NCBI GenBank assembly: GCA_947625765.1
Contig: CANQPP010000012.1
Location: forward strand, 1-54,645
Origin: an uncultured Clostridia bacterium
Lineage (GTDB): Bacteria; Bacillota; Clostridia; Christensenellales; UBA1750
DNA length: 54,645 nt
Direction: 5' to 3'
The position numbers were made by a program, and so were the translations under genes. Of this stretch, positions 28,919 to 35,076 are shown in pieces (position 1 is the first letter of the stretch; the number at the start of each line of letters is the position of its first letter). Under the pieces are notes generated by a model, which did no database searches, was not told where the DNA came from, and worked only from the letters and a program-made list of their open reading frames with translations.

Positions 28919-30412
28919 ATGGACATGCAGACTGCGAAGGAGCGCGCGCTGCGCATACGGGAAGAACAGGCCTACATCCGCCACGCGATGGGCCTGATGG
29001 GCTGGGACCTGTGGGGCGCCCTGCCCCCGGAAGGGAGGCCCTTCCGCGCCAAGGCCAGCGCGTATTTGGCTTCCATCAACCACGAGAAGATCACGGGCCG
29101 CGAGGCGCTGGAGCTGCGCGACTACCTAAAACCCCGCCTGGATGAGGACGTTTTTGAAAACGAATACGAGCGCGCCGCCATCCGCGAGTTCGTCAAGACC
29201 GTGGACGAGCAGACGATCCTGCCCTTCGAGCTGCAGAACGAGCTGCGCGAGGTGACCCAGACCGGCCAGATGGTCTGGCGCGAGGCCTTAAAGGCCAAGG
29301 ACTTCCAGATGCAGCTGCCCTATATGCAGAAGCTGTTCGAGCTGGAAAAGAAGGTGGCCGAGTGCAAAAAGCCCGACCAGCCCGTGTTCAACACGCTCTG
29401 CGAGGGCGTGGACGAGGGCATGGACGTGGAGCAGATCGAGCGGCTGTTCACCGAACTGCGCGAAGGGCTTGTGCCCCTGCTCCAAAGGGCCGCCGAGCGG
29501 GACCGCGACGTGGACGAGAGCGTTCTGCACTTTGAGGCGAGCAAGCCGCAGATGCAGGAGTTCGGCCGCTTCGTGGTGGAGACCGTGGGCTTTGACTTCA
29601 ACAAGGGCTCCATGGGCGAGGTGCTGCACCCCATGTGCTACGGCATCGGCCCCAAGGACGTGCGCATCACCACCAACTACTCCCGCGGCGCCATCGACGC
29701 CACCATGTCGCTGATGCACGAGGGCGGCCACGGCATGTACAACTATTCCTCCAACGAGCAGGCGCTGAAGTATGGCCTCTGGGGCGGCATCAGCGGCTCC
29801 ATGCACGAGAGCCAGTCCCGCTACATGGAGAACATCGTGGGCCGCAGCAGGGAGTTCTGGAGCTTCTTCTACCCGGAGGCGCAGAAGCGCTTTGATGCCC
29901 TCAAGAACGTGCCCTTTGAGACGTTCTACCGCGCCTTCACCCGCGTCAAGATCGGCGTCAAGCGCCTGGATGCGGACGAGCTGAGCTACAGCCTGCACCC
30001 CATCCTGCGCTTCGAGATCGAAAAGGCCTACTTCGACGGCAAGATCCAGGTCAAGGACTTTGAGGAGATCTGGAACGAGAAGCACCGCGAGTTCTTCGGC
30101 ATGGTCCCCAAGGACGCCGCCGAGGGTATTTTGCAGGACATCCACTGGACCTCCGGCCATATCGGCTACTTCCAGAGCTACACTTTGGGCAACCTCATCG
30201 GCGGCCAGGTGCTGGAAAAGCAGCTGGAGGAAAACCCGCAGATGTACGAGCAGATCGCGCGGGGCGAGTTCGCACCCACGCTCGAGTTCCTGCGGGAGAA
30301 CATCTGGCAGTACGGCCGGCTGTACACCACGGGCGAGATGGTCGAAAAGGTGAGCGGCAAGCCCCTTTCCGCCGCGCCCTTCCTTAAGTACCTGCAGAAG
30401 AAGTTCGGCTGA
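28919..30412 (+). CDS. M32 family metallocarboxypeptidase (Taq type)
   Basis: 497 aa cytoplasmic zinc carboxypeptidase with broad specificity. The zinc motif H-E-G-G-H (residues 267-271) lies in S-L-M-H-E-G-G-H-G-M-Y-N, the M32 form of HExxH. The third ligand is in H-E-S-Q-S-R-Y-M-E-N about 30 residues later. Other M32 blocks are visible: D-V-R-I-T-T-N-Y and Y-S-L-H-P-I-L-R-F-E-I-E-K. Length is typical (~500). CCAAGGAGG is 13 nt before the ATG, slightly long; another ATG follows two codons later. Together with the divergent S9 genes it forms a peptide-degradation locus. Confidence 0.95.
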   Translation: MDMQTAKERALRIREEQAYIRHAMGLMGWDLWGALPPEGRPFRAKASAYLASINHEKITGREALELRDYLKPRLDEDVFENEYERAAIREFVKTVDEQTILPFELQNELREVTQTGQMVWREALKAKDFQMQLPYMQKLFELEKKVAECKKPDQPVFNTLCEGVDEGMDVEQIERLFTELREGLVPLLQRAAERDRDVDESVLHFEASKPQMQEFGRFVVETVGFDFNKGSMGEVLHPMCYGIGPKDVRITTNYSRGAIDATMSLMHEGGHGMYNYSSNEQALKYGLWGGISGSMHESQSRYMENIVGRSREFWSFFYPEAQKRFDALKNVPFETFYRAFTRVKIGVKRLDADELSYSLHPILRFEIEKAYFDGKIQVKDFEEIWNEKHREFFGMVPKDAAEGILQDIHWTSGHIGYFQSYTLGNLIGGQVLEKQLEENPQMYEQIARGEFAPTLEFLRENIWQYGRLYTTGEMVEKVSGKPLSAAPFLKYLQKKFG

Positions 30413-30452
30413 AAGGCCGCATAAACGCTTACGCCAAGGAGGTCAGGACCTT

Positions 30453-31871
30453 ATGCTCTATCGCTTCCCGCAGGGGTTCAAGATCGGCGCCACGGGCGCG
30501 GGCTGGCAGATGGAGGGGGAGTTCGGCAAGAAAGAAGGCCACGAGCATTTTCCCCACCTGATGCACGAGATGGACGGGGCCAACTGGTTCCAGGGCGTGG
30601 GGCCGGAAGTGGCCTCCGACCACTACCGCAGGTTCCGCGAGGACATCCCCCTGTTCCGGCAGGCGGGCATCCTGCAGTACCGCTTCAACCTGGACTGGAC
30701 CCGCTTCATCGACGACTTCGAGAAGGCCACCGTCAACGAGGAGGAGGCCCGGCACTACGACGAGTACATAGACTGCCTGATCGAAAACGGCATAGAGCCT
30801 GTGCTCTGCCTGGAGCACTGGGAGCTGCCCGCCGAGCTGTTCAAGAAGTACGACGGCTACGCCTCCCGGCACGTGGTGGACCTGTACGTGGAGTACGCCA
30901 AGCAGGCCTTCCGCCGCTACGGGAACAAGGTCAAGACCTGGTTCTGCTTCAACGAACCCATCGTGATCCCCCAGCTCTGCCTGTTGGACGGCAGCTGGTG
31001 GCCCAAGCTGCACGAGCCCAAGCGCGCCTTCTTATGGATGCACCACAAGGTGATGGCCACGGCGCTGGCCATCCGCGCCTTCAGGGAGCTGCACATGGAC
31101 GGCAGGATCGGCACCATCCTGAACCCCTCCTACGTGGTGCCCCGCGACCCGGACGACCCCGGCGATGCACGTGCGGCGCAGGTGGCGGACGCCTTCTACT
31201 GGGGCAGCTTCGTGGACCCGGCCGTGAAGGGCGAATACCCGGCCGTTTACCTCGACATACTCGAAAAGGAGGGCTGCCTGTTCGACCTGACCGAGGAGGA
31301 CAGGGCCATCTTAAAGGAGAACACCGTGGACGTGCTGGGCATCAACTACTACCAGCCCATGCGCGTCAAGGTGAAGGAAACGCCCGTGGACCGCAGCGGC
31401 CCCTTCCACCCCAGCTGGTACTTCGACAACTACGACATGCCAGGCAAGCGTATGAACCCCTTCCGCGGCTGGGAGATCTACCCCAGATCCCTGTACGACA
31501 TCGGTATGCGCATCAAGAACGAGTACGGCAACATCGACTGGATCGTGTCCGAATCCGGCATGGGCGTGCAGAACGAGCAGAAGTACAAGGACGAAAACGG
31601 CCGCATACAGGACGATTACCGCATCGAGTTCATCGCCGAGCACCTGGCCTGGCTTTCCAAGGCGGTGGAGGATGGCAGCAACTGCCACGGCTACTGGCTC
31701 TTTGCCTCCATCGACAACTGCTCCCCCTACAACGCCTTCAAGAACCGCTACGGCCTGGTGGAGGTGGACAGGGAGCAGGGGCTCAAGCGCAGGCTCAAGA
31801 AGTCCGCGGACTGGTACAGGAGCGTCGCGGAGACCAACAGCTTTACATTCAAAGAGGTAGACGACAAATGA
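30453..31871 (+). CDS. GH1 family beta-glucosidase / 6-phospho-beta-glucosidase
   Basis: 472 aa TIM-barrel retaining glycosidase. The acid/base is Glu168 in W-F-C-F-N-E-P-I. The nucleophile is Glu367 in I-V-S-E-S-G-M-G, where most family members have T-E-N-G. The substrate-binding R-F-N-L-D-W-T-R block is near 77-84 and W-L-F-A-S-I-D-N near 408. It is 40 nt after the M32 gene with AAGGAGG. It ends in an ATGA overlap with a ROK kinase gene, suggesting release and phosphorylation of glucose or a beta-glucoside. Whether the substrate is phosphorylated cannot be decided here. Confidence 0.9.
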   Translation: MLYRFPQGFKIGATGAGWQMEGEFGKKEGHEHFPHLMHEMDGANWFQGVGPEVASDHYRRFREDIPLFRQAGILQYRFNLDWTRFIDDFEKATVNEEEARHYDEYIDCLIENGIEPVLCLEHWELPAELFKKYDGYASRHVVDLYVEYAKQAFRRYGNKVKTWFCFNEPIVIPQLCLLDGSWWPKLHEPKRAFLWMHHKVMATALAIRAFRELHMDGRIGTILNPSYVVPRDPDDPGDARAAQVADAFYWGSFVDPAVKGEYPAVYLDILEKEGCLFDLTEEDRAILKENTVDVLGINYYQPMRVKVKETPVDRSGPFHPSWYFDNYDMPGKRMNPFRGWEIYPRSLYDIGMRIKNEYGNIDWIVSESGMGVQNEQKYKDENGRIQDDYRIEFIAEHLAWLSKAVEDGSNCHGYWLFASIDNCSPYNAFKNRYGLVEVDREQGLKRRLKKSADWYRSVAETNSFTFKEVDDK

Positions 31872-32755
31872 AGCGGTATTTGGGCGTGGACGTGGGCGGC
31901 TCCTCCATCAAGACGGGCATCGTGGACGAAAACGGCACGCTGCTGGCGCGCGGCAGGCTGGAGATCCCCGGCAGCTACGAGGCCTTCCAGCAGGCGCTGC
32001 TGGACCTGATCGAGAGGGCGAGGGAGGAACACGGCGTTTTGGGCGTGGGCATCTCCTCTTGCGGAGGGATAAACCCTTATACGGGCGAGGTGTTCGCCAA
32101 GATCGCGCCGTCGCTGCAATACTTGATCGGCCGCAACTACTACGCGCTGCGCGAAAAGACGTGCTTGCCACTGTACGTGGAGAAGGACGGCAACTGCGCC
32201 GCCCTGGGCGAGATGTGGACGGGCAGCGCGCAGGACCTTCAAAACTTCGTGACGCTGGTTTTGGGCTCCGGCCTGGGCGGGTCGGTGGCCATCGGCGGGC
32301 GCATCTACGAGGGCGCGAACTTCCTGGCCGGGGACGTGGGTTACGCCTTCCCCCTGAAGGATTCGCCGGCCTATTCGCCTTTGGTCGCGCCGGTTGCCAT
32401 CGAGAACGCCTACAAGGCCGAGACGGGCCGCTTCCTCACCATCCCGCAGATGAAGGAACAGGCCCCGCACGATCCGGCCGCCGCCAAGTATTACGACCGC
32501 TTCATGTACGAGCTGGGCAACGTGCTTTTGACCATGCAGTACGTCATCGACCCGGCGATGTTCCTGCTGGGCGGCGGCATCAGCGCCTGGGAGGAGCTGG
32601 TGCCGGAGCTCGACCGCCACATACTGGAGCTGGTCCGGCAGCGCGACTGCGGCCCGCTGATCCCCAGGCTGCGCGCCTGCACCCACCAGAACGACGCCAA
32701 CATCTTAGGCGCGGTCTACAACCTGCTGCTGCGCACGAGGCAGGTAAAGAGATAG
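31868..32755 (+). CDS. ROK-family sugar kinase without the usual zinc motif
   Basis: 295 aa. The ATP phosphate-binding segment Y-L-G-V-D-V-G-G-S-S-I-K-T-G-I-V (about 4-19) is clear. E-K-D-G-N-C-A-A-L-G-E near 102-112 contains the N-D/N-C-A-A region around the catalytic site, and V-L-G-S-G-L-G-G-S is the second glycine motif. The canonical C-x-C-G-x-x-G-C-x-E zinc motif and its preceding histidine are absent (replaced by F-L-A-G-D-V-G-Y-A-F-P-L-K-D), as in some beta-glucoside kinases. The ATGA overlap with the GH1 gene supports a beta-glucoside or glucose substrate. Confidence 0.88.
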   Translation: MKRYLGVDVGGSSIKTGIVDENGTLLARGRLEIPGSYEAFQQALLDLIERAREEHGVLGVGISSCGGINPYTGEVFAKIAPSLQYLIGRNYYALREKTCLPLYVEKDGNCAALGEMWTGSAQDLQNFVTLVLGSGLGGSVAIGGRIYEGANFLAGDVGYAFPLKDSPAYSPLVAPVAIENAYKAETGRFLTIPQMKEQAPHDPAAAKYYDRFMYELGNVLLTMQYVIDPAMFLLGGGISAWEELVPELDRHILELVRQRDCGPLIPRLRACTHQNDANILGAVYNLLLRTRQVKR

Positions 32756-32762
32756 CCAAACG

Positions 32763-32800
32763 AAAGGCGGCCCTTCCGAACGAACGGAAGGGCCGCCTTT
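32763..32800. terminator. Bidirectional terminator after the ROK gene
   Basis: A perfect 16-bp stem: AAAGGCGGCCCTTCCG (32763-32778) with CGGAAGGGCCGCCTTT (32785-32800), between convergent genes. Confidence 0.9.
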
Positions 32801-32812
32801 TAAGTGTATGGG

Positions 32813-33442
32813 TCAGCGCAGGGCCTTCTGCATGAGCTGGGTGCGGCCATCCCGCAGGACGGGGACGAAGCCGGCCTTTTCGTAGAGGTGAAGGGGGCCG
32901 GTAAAGTCCAGGGGCTCGCGGCTGTCGCGCAGGAGGGGATAGGCCTCCACCACGTCGTAGCCGTCCCTTTCGGCATCCTCGCAGACGCGGGCCAGCAGGG
33001 CGGAGGCGATGCCCTGCCCGCGGCGGTCCGGCGCGATCTCGAAGCAGACGACGGAGAGGATCGACTGCTCCCCGCCCGCGGAGGGGATGGGCTGGGCGTC
33101 CCTGGAGGGGTCGAACTCGCCCACGCGGACGTAGGCGCGCTTGTCGTTGGCGTTGCACCAGCCGACGGCGTTTTCCCCGTCGAAGGCCAGATAGCCCTTG
33201 AGGATGCCCTCCTTCACCATGCGCTCGGCGCAGGCGCGCAGGGCCAGGCGGAAGCCCTCCTGACCGCCGCCGAAGGAATCCGCGCGGTCGAACACCTCCG
33301 CGCTCAGCTGCTGCGGCGTCAGCTGGAAGGCGTTGCAGTAGCAGGGGTAGTAGGGGGAGTTGTCGGAAAAGGCGCGGTTGTCGAAGAAGTCGAAAAAGGC
33401 CTCCGCCAGGTCGGGCGTGAGCCTGCGGATGGTGAGCGGCAT
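32813..33442 (-). CDS. GNAT-family N-acetyltransferase
   Basis: 209 aa. The acetyl-CoA loop is I-A-P-D-R-R-G-Q-G-I-A-S-A-L-L (about 137-151), preceded by a strand S-V-V-C-F-E and followed by L-Y-E-K-A-G-F near the end, a classic GNAT ending. The N-terminal part contains Y-Y-P-C-Y-C-N-A-F, seen in a Clostridia subgroup whose substrate is unknown. The ATG at 33442 has GGGAGG on the minus strand. A probable own promoter lies near 33491-33515, so it need not depend on transcription from 33850. Confidence 0.88.
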   Translation of the reverse strand: MPLTIRRLTPDLAEAFFDFFDNRAFSDNSPYYPCYCNAFQLTPQQLSAEVFDRADSFGGGQEGFRLALRACAERMVKEGILKGYLAFDGENAVGWCNANDKRAYVRVGEFDPSRDAQPIPSAGGEQSILSVVCFEIAPDRRGQGIASALLARVCEDAERDGYDVVEAYPLLRDSREPLDFTGPLHLYEKAGFVPVLRDGRTQLMQKALR

Positions 33443-33523
33443 GGGCCGTTAGCCTCCCTTTTCCCCGCGGGGCGGGGTTTTTAAGTGGGTATAGGATACC
33501 ATGAAAGGCGAGGGAAAGTAAAG

Positions 33524-33546
33524 CCCCGCGCTTCTGGATGCGGGGG
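33524..33546 (-). terminator. Hairpin separating the candidate sRNA from the acetyltransferase gene
   Basis: CCCCGC (33524-33529) with GCGGGG (about 33540-33545). On the minus strand it is followed by CTTTACTTT. It would stop read-through from the metal-regulated promoter before the GNAT gene. Confidence 0.5.
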
Positions 33547-33655
33547 TTTTCTGCGTTGCGAGGGAGCGATTATGGAAAAACGCGGCGGTGGAGAGGTTTC
33601 CCATGATGCGAAGGCATTTTTACAGGGATGCGCGGCGCGGCCTCTCTGCATTTAT

Positions 33656-33853
33656 AAAAAAAGCCGCGCGGCGGTTCCCGGAAGGGGAGAGGCGGCGCGG
33701 GCAAAAAAGAGAAAAAGAGAAGAGAAGGGATCGTGCCCGGGGCGGCTCCCTGATGGAAAGCGCCTCGGGCGGGCCTGTCCGCGCGCGCGGACGGCAGCCA
33801 CGGTTAAATTAGACTAACCAATCTCCCGAAAGAATGGTTAGCATAAACTAACC
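33656..33853 (-). ncRNA. Candidate metal-regulated small RNA (FsrA-like in design)
   Basis: Seen: a near-consensus promoter on the minus strand (33860-33888) fires into ~200 nt with no plausible ORF. The only ATGs lie at the extreme 5' end without a ribosome site and give 5 or 11 codons. Two DtxR-box-like palindromes overlap or follow the start. A 16-nt self-complementary hairpin lies at 33777-33792. A C/U-rich stretch covers about 33670-33730, including CCTCTCCCCTTCC in a terminal loop. A GC stem (33664-33669 with 33695-33700) runs into seven T at 33656-33662. Known: FsrA and similar iron-sparing sRNAs of Bacillota use C-rich loops against ribosome binding sites. Inference: an iron- or manganese-repressed sRNA. 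This accounts for most of the gap 33443-33918. Confidence 0.5.
33802..33819. promoter_or_regulatory. Metal-repressor operator, sRNA distal site
   Basis: GGTTAA-N6-CTAACC, one mismatch from the perfect palindrome; centred 34 nt from the neighbouring site. Confidence 0.6.
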
Positions 33854-33856
33854 ATT
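33833..33856. promoter_or_regulatory. Metal-repressor operator, sRNA proximal site
   Basis: Perfect palindrome with 9-nt arms, AATGGTTAG-N6-CTAACCATT, covering the predicted transcription start (about 33853). Confidence 0.7.
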
Positions 33857-33859
33857 CCA

Positions 33860-33888
33860 AGGATACCATATCGTCCCCCGCGCGTCAA
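33860..33888 (-). promoter_or_regulatory. Sigma-A promoter of the candidate sRNA
   Basis: Minus strand: TTGACG (complement of 33883-33888), 17-nt spacer, TATCCT (complement of 33860-33865), immediately upstream of the two operators. Confidence 0.7.
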
Positions 33889-33918
33889 GCCTTTTTTTGA
33901 AAAGCGCGGGTCTCTTTT

Positions 33919-34293
33919 CTAAGCGTTCTCCTTTTCCAGCATGTGCTTGCGGATGCACTGGAAGCTCTCCTCGGAGATCACATGCTCGATGCGGCAGGCA
34001 TCCTCCAGCGCCACGTTCTCGCGGACGCCCAGAGCCATGAGCATGCGGGAGAGGACGCGGTGGCGCTCGTAGATGCGCGCGGCGACGGCGTGGCCGCTCT
34101 CCGTTAAGTGGATGAGGCCGTTGGGCTCCATCTGGATGAAGGCGTTTTCGCGCAGCTTCTTCATGGCGAAGCTGACGGAGGGCTTGGTGAATCCCAGCTC
34201 CGAGGCGATGTCGATGGAGCGGACCTGGCCGTTGCGTTCCTGCAGGATCAGGATGGTCTCCAGGTAGTTTTCGGCGGATTCGTGCAGTTTCAC
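33919..34293 (-). CDS. DtxR/MntR-family metal-dependent repressor
   Basis: 124 aa. A winged helix (about 1-65, with I-D-I-A-S-E-L-G-F-T-K-P-S-V-S) is followed by the metal-binding/dimerization domain; there is no SH3 domain, as in MntR. Ligand candidates: N-Y-L-E near the N-terminus keeps the Glu equivalent to MntR Glu11 but has Asn at the Asp8 position. E-D-A-C-R-I-E-H-V-I-S near 98-108 has the Cys-Glu-His set of DtxR. This mix suggests iron rather than manganese sensing; inference. The GTG start at 34293 has AAAGGAGG 9 nt upstream. It is divergent from feo and most likely binds the GGTTAG palindromes. Confidence 0.88.
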   Translation of the reverse strand: MKLHESAENYLETILILQERNGQVRSIDIASELGFTKPSVSFAMKKLRENAFIQMEPNGLIHLTESGHAVAARIYERHRVLSRMLMALGVRENVALEDACRIEHVISEESFQCIRKHMLEKENA

Positions 34294-34346
34294 GATGCGG
34301 CGCCTCCTTTCGTAAGTTTCAAGCCTGTGTTTTTGTCCCTAAACAC

Positions 34347-34375
34347 ATATTAACAATTCTTGAGCGGAATTACAA
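34347..34375 (-). promoter_or_regulatory. Sigma-A promoter of the DtxR-family gene
   Basis: Minus strand: TTGTAA (complement of 34370-34375), 17-nt spacer, TAATAT (complement of 34347-34352). No GGTTAG palindrome is present here, so it is probably not autoregulated. Confidence 0.65.
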
Positions 34376-34395
34376 GTTTTTTTCATTTTGGGGGA

Positions 34396-34424
34396 TTGAC
34401 AGGGCGAGTTAGACATGGTAAACT
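34396..34424 (+). promoter_or_regulatory. Sigma-A promoter of the feo operon
   Basis: TTGACA (34396-34401), 17-nt spacer, TAAACT (34419-34424); predicted start about 34431, just before two operators. Confidence 0.8.
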
Positions 34425-34435
34425 CATCTGCGTAA

Positions 34436-34455
34436 GGGTTAGCCGAAGCTAACCC
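34436..34455. promoter_or_regulatory. Metal-repressor operator, feo proximal site
   Basis: Perfect palindrome GGGTTAG-N6-CTAACCC starting about 5 nt after the predicted transcription start. Confidence 0.75.
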
Positions 34456-34471
34456 AAATCCTTGACGCAAA

Positions 34472-34489
34472 GGTTAGCTTTCGCTAACC
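34472..34489. promoter_or_regulatory. Metal-repressor operator, feo distal site
   Basis: Perfect palindrome GGTTAG-N6-CTAACC, centred 35 nt from the proximal site and ending next to the feoA ribosome binding site. Confidence 0.75.
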
Positions 34490-34502
34490 GAAGGAGGGAC
34501 CG

Positions 34503-34715
34503 ATGATGCCGCTTTCCATGGCGAGGACGGGCGAGACGAACTACATCAAGAAGATCACCGGCCGGGACGACGTGCGCCAGCACCTGGCGGAGCTGGGCTT
34601 CGTGGTGGGCGAGCCCGTGACCGTGGTCTCGGAGATGGCGGGGAACCTGATCTTGAGCGTGAAGGACGCCCGCATCGCGTTGAGCCGGGAAATGGCCAAC
34701 CGGGTGATGGTCTGA
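34503..34715 (+). CDS. feoA: FeoA-domain protein, first copy
   Basis: 70 aa SH3-like cytoplasmic protein that assists the ferrous iron transporter FeoB. It contains I-K-K-I-T-G-R-D-D-V-R-Q-H-L-A-E-L-G-F-V-V-G-E-P-V-T-V, the FeoA core, and ends R-I-A-L-S-R-E-M-A-N-R-V-M-V, where the R-x-A-L-S-R/x-x-M/E-A block is typical. ATG codons occur at 34503 and 34506 after AAGGAGG. It is the first gene of the operon, directly after the two operators. Confidence 0.9.
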   Translation: MMPLSMARTGETNYIKKITGRDDVRQHLAELGFVVGEPVTVVSEMAGNLILSVKDARIALSREMANRVMV

Positions 34716-34743
34716 CCAACTTAAAAAAAGGAGGGCTGAAGAA

Positions 34744-34965
34744 GTGAAGACGCTGAGGGAAGCCAAGGTAGGCTCCACCGTGCGCGTGGTGAAGCTGCAC
34801 GGGGAGGGCGCCGTCAAGCGGCGCATCATGGACATGGGGATCACCAAGGGCGTGGAGGTCTACGTCCGCAAGGTGGCCCCGCTGGGAGACCCGATGGAGG
34901 TCAACATCCGGGGCTATGAGCTGTCCGTCCGCAAGGCGGACTGCGAGATGATCGAGGTCGAGTAG
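34744..34965 (+). CDS. feoA: FeoA-domain protein, second copy
   Basis: 73 aa FeoA paralogue: V-K-L-H-G-E-G-A-V-K-R-R-I-M-D-M-G-I-T-K-G-V-E-V-Y-V is the FeoA SH3 core, followed by A-P-L-G-D-P-M-E-V-N-I-R-G-Y-E-L-S-V-R-K. It starts 28 nt after the first copy with AAAGGAGGG upstream (GTG/ATG region at 34744). Two FeoA genes before FeoB is common in Clostridia; their division of labour is unknown. Confidence 0.92.
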   Translation: MKTLREAKVGSTVRVVKLHGEGAVKRRIMDMGITKGVEVYVRKVAPLGDPMEVNIRGYELSVRKADCEMIEVE

Positions 34966-34977
34966 GGCCGGAAGGAA

Positions 34978-35012
34978 GCGCGCATTTGACGTAGGCAGAG
35001 CGCGCGTTTTTC
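34978..35012 (+). terminator. Hairpin with T tract between feoA2 and feoB
   Basis: GCGCGC (34978-34983) can pair with GCGCGC (35000-35005), followed by GTTTTTC. It may attenuate transcription into feoB rather than stop it, since no strong new promoter follows. Confidence 0.5.
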
Positions 35013-35021
35013 AGGGCCGAT

Positions 35022-35039
35022 GGTTAGTTTTGATTAACT
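35022..35039. promoter_or_regulatory. Degenerate metal-repressor operator before feoB
   Basis: GGTTAG-N6-TTAACT, a perfect left half-site and a right half-site with two mismatches. Confidence 0.4.
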
Positions 35040-35076
35040 TATTTGACCCCTATGGGGAGAAAGGGCGTGAAAACGC

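Noticed and set aside
33485-33817. 110-codon plus-strand ORF in the gap near the DtxR gene
   Set aside because: Arg/Gly-rich with no ribosome site or motif; it lies on the strand opposite the candidate sRNA.
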